Shown: one piece after another, positions 44,793 to 56,463 of the stretch
How positions within the stretch are numbered: position 1 is the first letter of the stretch
Layout: every line of letters begins with the position of its first letter
NCBI RefSeq assembly: GCF_019195435.1
Contig: NZ_CP078069.1
Coordinates: 2,968,466-3,032,465 of the forward strand
Direction of reading: 5' to 3'
DNA: 64,000 bases
Source of the DNA: Comamonas sp. NLF-1-9
GTDB taxonomy: Bacteria; Pseudomonadota; Gammaproteobacteria; Burkholderiales; Burkholderiaceae_C
Program-made: the position numbers and the translations under genes
Notes under the pieces: model-generated
Databases searched by the model: none
Told to the model about the DNA's origin: nothing
Seen by the model: only the letters and a program-made list of their open reading frames with translations

Positions 44793-46508
44793 TCAATACT
44801 GGATGACGGGGCGGCGCCTGGGCGGCTCGACCACTTTGGCGCGCACCACGAAGTCGCCAAAGTGCTCGCCTGCCTCGCGCTCGGCGGCAAAGCGGGCAAA
44901 GAGCTCGTCGAGCGCGGCCAGGATCACCTCCTCGCCGACGTTTTCCTTGTACAGCGCGTTCAGCCGTTCACCCAGGTGGTCGGCCCCCAGGCGCAGGTCG
45001 TACTTGCCGATGGCGCGGCCCACGAGGGCGATCTCGCCGATGTAGGGGCGCGAGCAGCCATTGGGGCAGCCGGACATGCGAAAGTGGATGGGCTCCTCGC
45101 GCAGGCCGTGCTTGTCCAGCAGCGCTTCCATCTTGCGCACGATGGTCGGCAGGTAGCGCTCGGATTCGGCCATTGCCAGGCCGCAGGTGGGCAGCGCGAC
45201 GCAAGAGATCGCGTTCAGGCTCAGGCCGCTGGCGTCGACATGGTCGTCCAGCCCGTATTCCTTGACCAGCGCGTCGATCTTCGCCTTGTCCCTGGTGGCG
45301 ACCTGGGCGACGATCACGTTCTGGTCGCAAGTCATGCGCAGCTCGCCCTGGTGGATGCGCGCGATGGCGCGCATGCCGCTCTGGCGCGGGTGGCCAGGCA
45401 GGTCGAGCAATCGGCCGCTGGGGATGCGCAGCGTCAGGTTCCACAAGCCCTTGCCCGCCTCGACCCAGCCAAAGCGGTCGCCGTTGTGCTCGAAGCGGTA
45501 GGGCCGGGGCGGTTCGATCTTGAAGGGCAGGCGCGACTGCAGCTCGTCGTGGTACCACTGCAGGCCGCGGTCGTCGATGGTGTATTTCAGGCGCGCGTGC
45601 TTGCGCTCGCTGCGGTCGCCGAAGTCGCGCTGCACGGCAATCGCGTGCCAGCAGGTCTCCAGCAGGTGCTCCTTGGGCACGTAGCCGATCAGGTCGCCCA
45701 GGGCAGCGTAGGTCTTGGCATCGCCCGCGGTCGCCCCCATGCTGCCGCCGGGCGCGAGGTTGAAGCCTTGCAACTCGTTCTTGTCGTCGAAGATGGCGAT
45801 CAGGCCGAAGTCCTGGGCAAAGACGTCGATGTCGTTGTAGGGCGGGATGGCAATGCCGAACTTGAACTTGCGCGGCAGATAGGTCTTGCCCAGCAGCGGC
45901 TCTTCGTCCTGCGCGCCGTCGCTCACGCGCTCCAGTTGGTCTATCCACAACTCCTTGTAGGCGCTGGTCTGCGGCTTGACGTGGTGCATGAGCTTGAGCG
46001 CCCATTCATAGGCCTGCGCCTGTTGCACGGGCACAAGCGGATTGACCGAGCAGATCACGTTGCGCACGTCGTCGCCGCAGGCCGCCAGCGTCGAGAGGCC
46101 GGTGGCGTTGATGCCGCCGATCACCTCGCGCAGGCTTTCCTTTCTGATTTCGTGGAACTGGAAGGTCTGGCGCGTGGTGATGCGCAGCCCGCCCTTGGAG
46201 TGCGCGGTGAGCGCGTCCAGATCCAGCCATTGCCGGGGTGTGAGCACGCCGCCGGGCAGGCGCACGCGCACCATGAAGCCGTAGTCGGGCTCGAGCTTCT
46301 GGCGGCGGCGCTCGTCGCGGATGTCGCGGTTGTCCTGCATGTAGCTGCCGTGGAACTTCAGCAGCTTGGTGTCGCTCTCGCTGATCGATCCCGTCGTGCG
46401 GTCCAGCAGACCGAGGTCTATGGTGCCGCGCAGGAAGCGGCTTTGCGCCTTGATGTGCTCGAGGGCAGAGAGCTTCTTGTTCTTGGTGATGGTGAGCGTA
46501 TCGGTCAT
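44793..46508 (-). CDS. cysI: Sulfite reductase, hemoprotein (beta) subunit
   Basis: The 571-residue siroheme/[4Fe-4S] protein reduces sulfite to sulfide. The cysteine motifs are [10 protein letters not shown] and [13 protein letters not shown]; substrate-site segments [13 protein letters not shown] and NVICSVNPL are present. The cysJ flavoprotein precedes it with a 127-base gap, and siroheme synthase follows, so the complex and its cofactor are made together. Confidence 0.95.
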   Translation of the reverse strand: MTDTLTITKNKKLSALEHIKAQSRFLRGTIDLGLLDRTTGSISESDTKLLKFHGSYMQDNRDIRDERRRQKLEPDYGFMVRVRLPGGVLTPRQWLDLDALTAHSKGGLRITTRQTFQFHEIRKESLREVIGGINATGLSTLAACGDDVRNVICSVNPLVPVQQAQAYEWALKLMHHVKPQTSAYKELWIDQLERVSDGAQDEEPLLGKTYLPRKFKFGIAIPPYNDIDVFAQDFGLIAIFDDKNELQGFNLAPGGSMGATAGDAKTYAALGDLIGYVPKEHLLETCWHAIAVQRDFGDRSERKHARLKYTIDDRGLQWYHDELQSRLPFKIEPPRPYRFEHNGDRFGWVEAGKGLWNLTLRIPSGRLLDLPGHPRQSGMRAIARIHQGELRMTCDQNVIVAQVATRDKAKIDALVKEYGLDDHVDASGLSLNAISCVALPTCGLAMAESERYLPTIVRKMEALLDKHGLREEPIHFRMSGCPNGCSRPYIGEIALVGRAIGKYDLRLGADHLGERLNALYKENVGEEVILAALDELFARFAAEREAGEHFGDFVVRAKVVEPPRRRPVIQY

Positions 46509-46589
46509 GAAAAGAGTGCGCGAGTCCTCGCGAGAGGCGCGGCGCGCCTGCGCGGAGCAAGTTCAAAAAAACGAATGTGGCGAGTGCGG

Positions 46590-46614
46590 TCGTTCGCGGC
46601 CGAAGCCGCTCCCA
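46590..46614. repeat. REP-like hairpin between cysJ and cysI
   Basis: TTCGCGGCCGAAGCCGCTCC folds as GCGGC-CGAA-GCCGC and is followed by CACAA. It resembles the short REP elements of pseudomonads. Only this copy was noticed in the window. Confidence 0.4.
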
Positions 46615-46635
46615 CAACGCAGCTCAGGAGTTCAG

Positions 46636-48477
46636 TCAGTAAACGTCGCGGGCGTAGCGGCCCTCGACCAGCAGAGTCTTGACCCAGTCGGCGGCGTCTT
46701 CGGGCGTTTTGCCGCCGTGCGCCACGGCAATCTGCGCCAGCGCCCGCTGCACGTCGCCGGCCATGCGCTCGGCGTCGCCGCAGACGTAGAAGTGCGCGCC
46801 GCCCTGCAGCCACTGCCAGACCTCGGCGCCGTGCTCGATCAGGCGGTGCTGTACGTAGACCTTTTCAGACTGATCGCGCGAGAAGGCCACTTCCAGATGC
46901 GTGAGCGCGCCGTCCTTCACGGCCTGCAGCCATTCGGTCTGGTAGAGGAAGTCGCTGTGGCGGTGCGGGTTGCCGAAGAACAGCCAGTTGCGGCCCGTGG
47001 CGCCGTCGGCCTGGCGTTGCTGCACGAAGGCGCGAAACGGCGCGACGCCGGTGCCGGGGCCCACCATGATGAGGTCGCGCGCCGGATCCTGGGGCAGGCG
47101 AAAGCGCTCGTTGGCCTCGATGAACACCGGCACCTGCGCGCCTTCCTCGGCAGCGCTCAAATAGCGGCTGCCCACGCCCCAGCGGGCCTCTCCTTCCTTC
47201 TCGAACTGCACCAGGGCCACCGTCAGGTGCACCTCTTCATCCACCAGCGCCTGGCTGCTGGCGATGGAATACATGCGCGGCGCCAGCGGCCGGAGCGCGG
47301 CAACGATGGCATCGGCGCTCCACTGGGTGGGCCAGGCGCGCAGCACGTCGATGAGCTGCGAGATGTTGAGCAACCTGGCCAGCTCGGCGCTGCCTTCGGG
47401 CTGCAGCAGGGCCGTGAGCGCTGCGTGCTTGCCGCGTTCAGCCAGTGCGGCAATGAAGGGGCGGGTGAGCACGGTGAGCTCGCGCCGGTGTGCGAGCCAT
47501 TCGGACAGTGGCAGGGTCTCATCGCCGTGCGTGACGGCGGTGTCTGCGGCCAGCTTCAGAACCTCCAGCACGCGCTGCACCAGCTCGGGCGCCTGCGTGG
47601 GCCAGACGCCGAGCGCATCACCGGGCTGGTAGTGCAGGCCGCTGCCGGCCAGGGACAGCTCGATGTGGCGCACGTCCTTTTGGCTGCCGCTGCCGACGAT
47701 GCGCTGGTTCACCAGCACCTCGGCCAGGTAGGGCCGCTCGCGCGACCAGGAGGCGTGCGCGGGGCGCAGCGGCAGGACTTCGGCGCTGGCGGCGTTGCTG
47801 GCCGCGGCTTGCCTGGGGCCCAGCAGCGCCTTGGCCTGCTGCAGCGCCTGGGCCGCCCAGGGCGTGGCCACGTAGTCCACGTCTACGTCGGCATCGGCGC
47901 GCTCGAGTACGCGCTTGGCACCGAGGGCGGCCAGGCGTTCGTCGATCTGACGACCGATGCCGCAGAAATCGACGTAGCTGGAATCGCCCAGCGCCAGCAC
48001 GCCGAAAGACAGATTCGGCAGTTGCGGCGCACGCTTGCCGGTGAGGAATTCATGAAAGCCGCGCGAGTCGTCCGGCGGCTCGACCGCGTCGCCCTCGCTG
48101 TGCGTGCTGATGACGATGTAGAGGAATTGCTCCTTCTTCAGCTCCGCCGTGCGGTAGGCGTCGGCGCGCACGATGCGCACCGGCAGGCCCGCAGCCTGGA
48201 CCTCGCCCGCAAGCCGCTCGGCCACGCGTTTGGCGTTGCCGGTCTGGCTGCCGTAGAGGATGGTCAGCTGCTGCTGCACCGCCGTGCCCGCGGCCAGCGC
48301 GACCGGCGTGGCGGCCTGCGGTGCGTCGGCGCGCAGGCGCGCAGCGGCCCCCGCCATGAAGCCGGCCAGCCATTCCAGAGCGGGCCGGTCCAGACCCTGC
48401 ACCAGATCGGCGGCGGTTTGCGCTTTTTCGCGCGAAATGGGCAGGACGTCGAGTACGGCGTCGGCAATCTGTGTCAT
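46636..48477 (-). CDS. cysJ: Sulfite reductase, flavoprotein (alpha) subunit
   Basis: The 613-residue protein passes electrons from NADPH through FAD and FMN to CysI. The FMN domain (LTILYGSQTGNAKRVAERLA), the FAD domain (RMYSIASSQALVDEEVHLT) and the NADPH domain (MVGPGTGVAPFRAFVQQRQ) are all present, and it ends with the family aromatic residue (ARDVY). The length is normal. Confidence 0.95.
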   Translation of the reverse strand: MTQIADAVLDVLPISREKAQTAADLVQGLDRPALEWLAGFMAGAAARLRADAPQAATPVALAAGTAVQQQLTILYGSQTGNAKRVAERLAGEVQAAGLPVRIVRADAYRTAELKKEQFLYIVISTHSEGDAVEPPDDSRGFHEFLTGKRAPQLPNLSFGVLALGDSSYVDFCGIGRQIDERLAALGAKRVLERADADVDVDYVATPWAAQALQQAKALLGPRQAAASNAASAEVLPLRPAHASWSRERPYLAEVLVNQRIVGSGSQKDVRHIELSLAGSGLHYQPGDALGVWPTQAPELVQRVLEVLKLAADTAVTHGDETLPLSEWLAHRRELTVLTRPFIAALAERGKHAALTALLQPEGSAELARLLNISQLIDVLRAWPTQWSADAIVAALRPLAPRMYSIASSQALVDEEVHLTVALVQFEKEGEARWGVGSRYLSAAEEGAQVPVFIEANERFRLPQDPARDLIMVGPGTGVAPFRAFVQQRQADGATGRNWLFFGNPHRHSDFLYQTEWLQAVKDGALTHLEVAFSRDQSEKVYVQHRLIEHGAEVWQWLQGGAHFYVCGDAERMAGDVQRALAQIAVAHGGKTPEDAADWVKTLLVEGRYARDVY

Positions 48478-48637
48478 CGGGACCCTCTGCTGCTGATTCG
48501 TTTTGCACCGCGCGCGGCGGGCGTCTTGTCGACTGTAGTAAGCGGGCCGGCAAAGGGGAAGAATTGATTTTTCATAACCAAAGCAGTCGTATGAATATGG
48601 AAAAAAAGGAGCTGTTCGCGCAGACGGGGCAAGGGTT

Positions 48638-49707
<1,070 letters not shown>

Positions 49708-49711
<4 letters not shown>

Positions 49712-50598
49712 GGTGTGGGCTCCGTTGGGGTTTGCGCGCGCAGGCGCCACTCGGCCAGCGTCTTGAGCGCCAGCGTCAGCAGTGCCAGGAGCGCCAGCAG
49801 CGACGCCACAGAGAAGGCGGCCGCGAAGTTGTATTCGTTGTAGAGAATCTCGACGTGCAGCGGCATGGTGTTGGTCAGCCCGCGAATGTGGCCCGAGACC
49901 ACGGACACCGCGCCGAACTCGCCCATGGCGCGCGCATTGCACAGGATCACGCCATAGAACAGGCCCCAGCGGATGTTGGGCAGCGTCACGTGCCAGAACA
50001 CGCGCCAGCCGCTGGCGCCGAGCACGATGGCGGCTTCTTCCTCCTCCTGGCCTTGCGACTGCATCAGCGGGATCAGCTCGCGCGCGACGAAGGGCACGGT
50101 GACGAATACCGTCGCCAGCACGATGCCGGGCACGGCGAACAGGATCTGAATGCCTTGCGCCTGCAGCCAGGGGCCGAACCAGCCCTGGGCGCCGAACAAG
50201 AGAACGTAGATCAGGCCGGCGATCACCGGCGAGACCGAGAACGGCAGGTCGATCAGCGTGATGAGCAGGTTCTTGCCGCGGAAGTCGAAGCGCGCGATGG
50301 CCCAGGCCGCGCAGACGCCGAACACCAGGTTCAGCGGCACGGCGATGGCGGTGGCGGTGAGCGTGAGCCGGATGGCCGCGAGCGCGTCCGGCTCGGTCAC
50401 CGCCGCAAGGCTGGCCTGCCAGCCCTTGGCCAAGGCCTCGTGGAACACCGCAACCAGCGGCAGGAACAGGAACAGCAGCAGGAAGACGAAGGCCGCGCCC
50501 ATCAGCGCCAGGCGCACGCCGCGTCCTTCGGTGCGGGCGCGATGCAGGGCAGCGGCGCGCTCGCGCACGGGCTCAAGGGCAAGACCAATCGTGGACAT
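49708..50598 (-). CDS. cysW: Sulfate ABC transporter permease CysW
   Basis: The 296-residue inner-membrane protein has six hydrophobic segments and the permease coupling-loop region [25 protein letters not shown]. It pairs with CysT and is driven by CysA. The gap from cysT is seven bases. Confidence 0.94.
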
Positions 50599-50605
50599 GG
50601 CGGAT

Positions 50606-51469
50606 TCAGGCGTTTGCGCCCAGCGAGCGCCGGCGCGACCAGGCCTGCAGCAGGTTGATCGCCAGCAGCAGGGTGAAGGAGATCAGCAGCATCACCACGG
50701 CGATGGCAGTAGCGCCCGCGTAGTCGTACTGTTCGAGCCGGGTCACGATCAGCAGCGGCGCGATCTCGGACACCATGGGCATGTTGCCCGCGATGAAGAT
50801 CACCGAGCCGTACTCGCCCGAGGCGCGCGCGAAGGCCAGCGCGAAGCCGGTGAGCAGCGCGGGCATGATGGTAGGAAGAATCACCCGCAGGAACACCTGC
50901 GCGCGCGAGGCGCCCAGGCTGCTGGCGGCCTCCTCGTAGTCGGCGGCCATGTCTTCGAGCACCGGCTGCACGGTACGCACCACGAAGGGCAGGCCGATGA
51001 AGACCAGCGCCACGATCACGCCCAGCGGCTTGAAGGCCACTTGCACGCCCAGCGGTGCAAGCAGGCGGCCGAGCCAGCCATTGGGCGCATACAAGGCGGT
51101 CAGCGCGATCCCGGCCACGGCGGTAGGCAGCGCGAACGGCAGGTCCACGAGGGCGTCGATCAGCCTTCTGCCCGCAAAGCGGTAGCGCACCAGCACCCAG
51201 GCGACGATGCCGCCGAACACGGCGTTCACGATGGCCGCGAGCAGCGCGCCGCCGAAGCTCAGGCGCAGCGACGCCAGCACCCGGGGCGAGGTGACGATGC
51301 GCCAGAAATCGTCCCAGTGCAGCGTCGCCGTTTTCAGGAAGGCGGCCGACAGCGGCAGCAGCACGATCAGACCCAGGTAGGCCAGCGTGAAGCCCAGGGT
51401 CAGGTTGCGACCGGGCAGGACGTGGCGGGCCGCGGCGGGTGCCTCCGGGGAAAGCGTCTGCGTGAACAT
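50606..51469 (-). CDS. cysT: Sulfate ABC transporter permease CysT (CysU)
   Basis: The 287-residue membrane protein has six hydrophobic segments and the permease loop [23 protein letters not shown]. With CysW it forms the sulfate channel. It follows the binding-protein gene by 19 bases. Confidence 0.94.
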   Translation of the reverse strand: MFTQTLSPEAPAAARHVLPGRNLTLGFTLAYLGLIVLLPLSAAFLKTATLHWDDFWRIVTSPRVLASLRLSFGGALLAAIVNAVFGGIVAWVLVRYRFAGRRLIDALVDLPFALPTAVAGIALTALYAPNGWLGRLLAPLGVQVAFKPLGVIVALVFIGLPFVVRTVQPVLEDMAADYEEAASSLGASRAQVFLRVILPTIMPALLTGFALAFARASGEYGSVIFIAGNMPMVSEIAPLLIVTRLEQYDYAGATAIAVVMLLISFTLLLAINLLQAWSRRRSLGANA

Positions 51470-51488
51470 CGGGCTCTATTGCGCGCGC

Positions 51489-52493
51489 TTACTTGCCGCT
51501 GGGCTGGTAAATCTGGTCGAACACGCCGCCTTCGGCGAAGTGCGTCTTTTGCGCATCGGCCCAGTCGGCGGCCACGTCCTTGATGGTGAACAGCGTCAGC
51601 TTGGGAAAGCGCTCAGCGTGGCGATCGGCGACGGACTTGAGCGTGGGTCGGTAGAAGTTGCGTGCCGCGATCTCCTGCCCCGCCTCGGAATACAGGTAGT
51701 CCAGGTAGGCCTGCGCCAGCGCGCGCGTGCGCCGCGCGTCGACCACCTTGTCCACCACCGCGACCGGCGGCTCGGCCAGGATGCTGAGCGAGGGCACGAC
51801 GATCTCGACCTTGCCCGGGCCGAGCTCCTGGATCGCCAGAAAGGCCTCGTTCTCCCAGGTGAGCAGTACGTCGCCGATGCCGCGCTCGACGAAGGTAGTG
51901 GTCGAGCCGCGCGCACCGGAGTCGAGCACCGGCACCTTGCGGTAGAGCGTGCCGACGAAGTCGCGCGCCTTGTCCACGCTGCCGCCCGGCTGCTTCAGCG
52001 CGTAGCCCCAGGCGGCCAGGTAGTTCCAGCGCGCGCCCGCCGAGGTCTTGGGGTTGGGCGTGACGACTTGCACGCCGGGGCGGACCAGGTCGGGCCAGTC
52101 CTTGATGCCCTTGGGATTGCCCTGGCGCACCAGGAAGACGATGGTCGAGGTGTAGGGCGCGCTGTTCAGCGGAAGCTGCTGCTGCCAGTCCTTGCGGGTC
52201 AGGGCGTGCGCGGCGATGGCGTCGATGTCGGGCGCCAGACCCAGCGTCACCACATCGGCCTGCAGCCCGTCGATCACCGAGCGGGCCTGCTTGGCCGAGC
52301 CGCCGTGCGACTGGCGCACCGTCACGCGCTCGCCCGTCTTGCCTTCCCAGTATTGGGCGAAGGCCTTGTTGTAGGCCTGGTACAGCTCGCGCGTCGGGTC
52401 GTAGGAGACGTTCAGCAGCGTGAGCTCGGCGGCAAACGCCGGGGCAGCCATGGTCAGCGCGGCGACCAGGGAAAGCAGGAAATGCAGGCGCAT
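51489..52493 (-). CDS. sbp: Periplasmic sulfate-binding protein
   Basis: The 334-residue protein has a signal peptide (cleavage after AFA, residue 21) and the binding-protein signature [20 protein letters not shown], where the serine/aspartate region contacts sulfate. Typical interior motifs are [24 protein letters not shown] and [13 protein letters not shown]. It delivers sulfate to CysTWA. It is first in the cluster, and the 149 bases before it hold its promoter, with an AT-rich patch near 52565-52585. Confidence 0.95.
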   Translation of the reverse strand: MRLHFLLSLVAALTMAAPAFAAELTLLNVSYDPTRELYQAYNKAFAQYWEGKTGERVTVRQSHGGSAKQARSVIDGLQADVVTLGLAPDIDAIAAHALTRKDWQQQLPLNSAPYTSTIVFLVRQGNPKGIKDWPDLVRPGVQVVTPNPKTSAGARWNYLAAWGYALKQPGGSVDKARDFVGTLYRKVPVLDSGARGSTTTFVERGIGDVLLTWENEAFLAIQELGPGKVEIVVPSLSILAEPPVAVVDKVVDARRTRALAQAYLDYLYSEAGQEIAARNFYRPTLKSVADRHAERFPKLTLFTIKDVAADWADAQKTHFAEGGVFDQIYQPSGK

Positions 52494-52642
52494 CGGGAAA
52501 GTCCCTCGGTATCTGTTGTTTGCACGACAGATTAGGGAATTGCCCCGCAAAACCGAACAATTAGTTTGCTTGAACCATATAAAAGGCGCGCATTAGGCCG
52601 CCCCGCTATATGCCTATGCGCCAGGCCCGGTGCGGCCGTGCT

Positions 52643-53122
52643 TCAGCGCAAGGCCTGTGGCCACAACTGGACCAAGGCCGCGGTCATCACCAGATAACGT
52701 GCGAATTTGCCCACGGCCATGTACAGCACGCAGGGCCAGAAGGGCAGGCGCAGCCAGCCCGCGACGGCGCACAGCGGGTCGCCCAACACCGGCAGCCAGC
52801 TCATCAGGCAGGCGCGCGGGCCAAAGCGCTTGAGCCAGGCGAGCGCGCGCGTCTCGGTGCGCCGCCCGCGCAGATGGTCCACGGCGCGGTGTGCGCCCAG
52901 GCCCATCCACCAGGTGATCGCGCCGCCGGCGGTGTTGCCCAGCGTGGCCACCAGGACGGCCGGCCAGAACAGCTGCGGGTTGAGCTGCACCAGCGCGAAC
53001 ACCGCCGGCTCGGAGCCCAGCGGCAGCAGCGTGGCCGAGACCAGCGCGACGACGAAGACCGTGACCAAGCCGTTGTGCGGCAGCGCCAGCCAGTTGGCGA
53101 GATCGATCATCCACGGTTGCAT
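52643..53122 (-). CDS. YqaA-family membrane protein (DedA/VTT-like)
   Basis: The 159-residue protein has about four hydrophobic segments and the VTT-type motif LLPLGSEPAVF with a glycine-rich stretch (VATLGNTAGGAITWWMG). YqaA proteins are distant DedA relatives, possibly lipid scramblases or transporters; the function is unproven. The start at 53122 (MQPWMIDL) is the family N-terminus. The restriction island begins just beyond. Confidence 0.88.
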   Translation of the reverse strand: MQPWMIDLANWLALPHNGLVTVFVVALVSATLLPLGSEPAVFALVQLNPQLFWPAVLVATLGNTAGGAITWWMGLGAHRAVDHLRGRRTETRALAWLKRFGPRACLMSWLPVLGDPLCAVAGWLRLPFWPCVLYMAVGKFARYLVMTAALVQLWPQALR

Positions 53123-53225
53123 GGCATTCGAATACAGGGATGGTGTTGAGATCGCCCTGCAAATGTTCCTGCCCGCAATACATGTATGCGTCGATACCGT
53201 ATAGGTTGCTGCCCCAGCGCCATTG

Positions 53226-54623
53226 CTACTTTTCACATCCCGATTCGGAACATACGTTGACGATGCGACTGCTTTTGTAGAGAGCCGGGAGATTCTTGCT
53301 GCTGATCCGGAACTGACTTCGTTTCTTTGGTGTCGGGTGGTTGGTAGAAACGCCCTCCAGCTTGATGCCGGGGTCATAGAAAAGAGCGCCGCTCGCGATG
53401 GATTTCAGAACCAGCCGGAATTCCGCACCTTCGCCAAGCAGGACGTCCCCACCATAGCGGTACTTGCGTTCTGGTTGAGTCTGTGCTTCGCAAGGAACAA
53501 ATGCAGCATGGGCGTGTTTTATCTTCCAGTGCTCCATGAGTTTTGCGAACGACCACGCCATTGCTTCGCGATCGGCATCATCGAGGAGTCGTAAGGCGCC
53601 GTTGGCATTGGTCATACCCGAAGCCGGACTGTAGCCATCCAGAATCATCCGGAGGCCAGTCAAATGATTTTTCAAGCCGTCTGCAACATGGCGACCGCCA
53701 AAATTCAATCTGTCTGGGCGGCCGTTGCGATCCGGATATCCGTACCGCGCCATGAATGCCGCAAAGGGCTCAGTGACGTAGAAGCCGGAGTCAGGCTCGG
53801 GCGTGAAAAGCGTCACGGTGGTTGACGCCGGTTGCATGACGTTGCCCACGTTCCTGGCTTTGATTTCCCAGCCTTGAAAATCCGGCAATGCATATCCGTT
53901 TGACCTGATGCCCAACAGCGATTCAAGAGTGTTTCCGCCACAATTGGGTGCGTTGCATGGCACCATGATTCCGTCGCGGTTTAGGCGGGTGGATTCAACC
54001 CAACCGCGTCGATGAATGGTGCAGAGACGCTGCATCAATTCCTGAAAACCATTGCTGCGGCCCTGATCAGGAAACGGGAGCTTCTGGAGAAGCCCGTATT
54101 CATCGTACGGTTCCCCCGCTCGTATTTCCTTTGCTGCTGGCGCCTCTGGCGGCAACGTCAACCCGAAAAGTTTCTGACCATTGCCGACACCAAAGATGAG
54201 AATTCGATCAGATTCCGTTCCTCGGCGCTCCTTCGTCCAGAGGTTCGAAGGTGCTTTCGTGCATCCACGCAAAAAACCGGAAAATCGTACTTCTGGATAT
54301 TGCGGATAGGCAATCAGTTTGGCCTCAGGCGCCAGATATGCGCCGCCCGTTTCATCCAGCCAGTAGAACTCGAGCGAAGCTCTGAAAACAGCTTCGGCAC
54401 CGCCATTTTTCCCGGAAACTGATTCGTGAGCGTGCACCTCTCCTGTCGGAAGTTTTCCAAGCTGCGAAAGGTCACTGGCCAAATAGACTTGATTTTTGCT
54501 GTTTGCGTTCTGTGGCAAGATTTTGTACAGGAGTTCCTTCGCGCCGTGAGCCCTGAAAAGATCAAATACGGTACTGAGAGAGATCTTCGAGAGCCATTGG
54601 GTTGTGTCATTCTCGCGATTCAT
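53226..54623 (-). CDS. MvaI/BcnI-family restriction endonuclease
   Basis: This 465-residue protein has a C-terminal half like the monomeric MvaI nuclease. The catalytic series D248-x4-E253-x-K255 lies in YALPDFQGWEIKAR, preceded by NTLESLLGI. The first 200 residues are an extra domain I do not recognise. MvaI cuts CCWGG and BcnI CCSGG; the Dcm-like methylase next to it suggests CCWGG. The base composition is clearly more AT-rich than the flanks. The start overlaps the vsr end by 17 bases. Confidence 0.83.
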   Translation of the reverse strand: MNRENDTTQWLSKISLSTVFDLFRAHGAKELLYKILPQNANSKNQVYLASDLSQLGKLPTGEVHAHESVSGKNGGAEAVFRASLEFYWLDETGGAYLAPEAKLIAYPQYPEVRFSGFLRGCTKAPSNLWTKERRGTESDRILIFGVGNGQKLFGLTLPPEAPAAKEIRAGEPYDEYGLLQKLPFPDQGRSNGFQELMQRLCTIHRRGWVESTRLNRDGIMVPCNAPNCGGNTLESLLGIRSNGYALPDFQGWEIKARNVGNVMQPASTTVTLFTPEPDSGFYVTEPFAAFMARYGYPDRNGRPDRLNFGGRHVADGLKNHLTGLRMILDGYSPASGMTNANGALRLLDDADREAMAWSFAKLMEHWKIKHAHAAFVPCEAQTQPERKYRYGGDVLLGEGAEFRLVLKSIASGALFYDPGIKLEGVSTNHPTPKKRSQFRISSKNLPALYKSSRIVNVCSESGCEK

Positions 54624-55038
54624 GGATTCCTCGACTGGCGCTTCGGATGGATGCAGCGAGCGTCTGCAGCCGCGACTCGCTCATCTCGCACTCCCATATG
54701 ACCAAGACGCGCCATCCAGTTCTTTCAAGCTGACAGCGCACGCGTTGGTCCCGCTTGATGTTGTCGGCAAATTTCTTGTTCCAGAACTGTACATTGCTGC
54801 TGGGGGCGGCTGCATAGTGGCAATTCTCATGTCGATGCCAGAAACAACCGTGCACGAAAAGTGCCACTCGGTACTTGGGAAAGATCAGATCAGGTTTTCC
54901 AGGCAGGGTTGCATGCAGACGAAATCGCAAACCCGCCCGGTGCAGATAACTGCGGACAAGCAACTCGGGACGGGTATCTTTGCCGCGAATACCGGCCATC
55001 ATTCGGCTGCGGACAGCAGTATTGACGACATCAACCAT
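54607..55038 (-). CDS. vsr: Very short patch repair endonuclease
   Basis: The 143-residue Vsr nicks T:G mismatches that arise when 5-methylcytosine deaminates. Typical segments are RSRMMAGIRGKDTRPELLVR and PGKPDLIFPKYRVALFVHGCFWHRHENC, with D50 and H63/H68 in the catalytic region. It follows the methylase by nine bases and protects the methylated sites of this system. Confidence 0.95.
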   Translation of the reverse strand: MVDVVNTAVRSRMMAGIRGKDTRPELLVRSYLHRAGLRFRLHATLPGKPDLIFPKYRVALFVHGCFWHRHENCHYAAAPSSNVQFWNKKFADNIKRDQRVRCQLERTGWRVLVIWECEMSESRLQTLAASIRSASRGIHESRE

Positions 55039-55047
55039 TGTTGTGCT

Positions 55048-56304
55048 TCAGACGCAAGCTTCCAGCAGCGAGGCCTGATGTGTGCCTTGTCTCTCGTCAC
55101 GGATCATTGCCATGACACGAGGTGCAATGATCCGGGCCATTTCAGTCATGACTGGCACGATGACGCTGTTGCCGAATTGTTTGTACGCTTGGGTGTCACT
55201 CACCGGTATCTGGAACGAATCGGGAAAACCCATCAACCGGGCGCATTCACGCGGTGTCAACCGTCGAGGACGTTTGGCTTTGCCTTGCGAGACGAGGATT
55301 TCCGATCCGTCTTTGTAGTATCTCGCGGATAGCGTACGCGTAACGCTGCCGCCATTGACCAAGCCATATCCAAAGCCGTTCCCGGCAGCCTTGTGCTTGG
55401 CGGCGTAGTCCTGAAGGTATTGCCAAAGATGGGCGGTAAGGGTGTATTTGGTGTTGACTTTTCCTCTGTAGCCTTCGGTATATGGCGGCTCCGGTGCCTC
55501 GGTACCGTCCTCCGGATGCAGGATGCTGGCCAGAAGTGGGCCTGGCGATGGCAGGCAGAGGTCATTCCAGCTGAAATCCGTTGGCTCTCGAAACCCCACG
55601 ATCAAGATGCGCTGGCGATGCTGTGGCACGAAGTGCTGGCCGTCCACCACCTTCCAATGAATGTGATAGCCAAGCTGATCCTTCAATGTTTTGCAGATCA
55701 CACGGAAGGTGTTGCCTTTGTCGTGACTGACGAGGTTCTTCACGTTCTCCAGCAGGAAGGCCCGCGGGCGCTTGGCGGCGATGATGCGGGCAACGTCGAA
55801 AAACAGCGTGCCTTGAGTTTCGTCCGCGAATCCGTGCGCACGGCCCAGAGCGTTTTTCTTGGAGACACCCGCGATACTGAACGGTTGACATGGAAACCCG
55901 GCCAGCAGGACATCGTGATCGGGTATGTCTTGTGCGTCCACGGCGGTGATGTCGCCTGCGAACGCATGGGTCGATTGCGGATAGTTTGCGAGGTAGGTCT
56001 TGGTTGCCCAGGTGTTCCACTCGCTGGTGAAGACGCAACGACCACCGTGCACCTCGAATCCCCTTCGGATGCCGCCGATGCCTGCGAACAAATCGATGAA
56101 GGTGAAAGCCTCTGACGACGATGGGGCAGACGTGCCAAGCGGGAGCAGGCGCTGGCGGATGGCGTCAGCCAGATAGGGCGGTGGTTGCGTTTCACCAAGC
56201 TCCCATCGACGGATGGTGCGGGCGCTTACGCCGAATGCTTGTGCCAGTTCATCCTGGCTGTATCGGTCGCGCAGCCTTAGCAGCAGTTGATGAGCGTTTT
56301 CCAT
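55048..56304 (-). CDS. Dcm-type DNA (cytosine-5) methyltransferase with N-terminal HTH
   Basis: The 418-residue enzyme closely resembles E. coli Dcm: DLFAGIGG (71-78), the catalytic cysteine C139 in LAGFPCQPFSIAGVSKKN, ENVKNL, PQHRQRILIVGF and the recognition-region end SVTRTLSARYYKDG. Dcm methylates the inner C of CCWGG. Residues 1-50 (YSQDELAQAFGVSARTIRRWELGE) are an added helix-turn-helix that may let the protein repress its own operon. It is the first gene of the M-V-R operon. Confidence 0.93.
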   Translation of the reverse strand: MENAHQLLLRLRDRYSQDELAQAFGVSARTIRRWELGETQPPPYLADAIRQRLLPLGTSAPSSSEAFTFIDLFAGIGGIRRGFEVHGGRCVFTSEWNTWATKTYLANYPQSTHAFAGDITAVDAQDIPDHDVLLAGFPCQPFSIAGVSKKNALGRAHGFADETQGTLFFDVARIIAAKRPRAFLLENVKNLVSHDKGNTFRVICKTLKDQLGYHIHWKVVDGQHFVPQHRQRILIVGFREPTDFSWNDLCLPSPGPLLASILHPEDGTEAPEPPYTEGYRGKVNTKYTLTAHLWQYLQDYAAKHKAAGNGFGYGLVNGGSVTRTLSARYYKDGSEILVSQGKAKRPRRLTPRECARLMGFPDSFQIPVSDTQAYKQFGNSVIVPVMTEMARIIAPRVMAMIRDERQGTHQASLLEACV

Positions 56305-56405
56305 GTGAATCAGCGAGGGTCAACGATGGGTCATTATGTCCTGTTTTTGTCCCGGAAACTTTTGCAAACGCAACGATTTCCATCGCTGCCCAAAAAACGG
56401 GCAAC

Positions 56406-56411
56406 TACAAT
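56406..56411 (+). promoter_or_regulatory. TACAAT -10-like box upstream of dusB
   Basis: TACAAT lies about 50 bases before the dusB start in the 159-base region divergent from the Dcm-type gene. No clear -35 box stands at the usual distance. Confidence 0.35.
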
Positions 56412-56463
56412 CACCGGTTTCGCAGGCCGCAAGGCTTGCCTTTTGCGCCCCATGATGCGCCCC

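Noticed and set aside
46366..48567. 733-codon open frame on the plus strand opposite cysJ
   Set aside because: Antisense of a clear flavoprotein gene; no motifs of its own.
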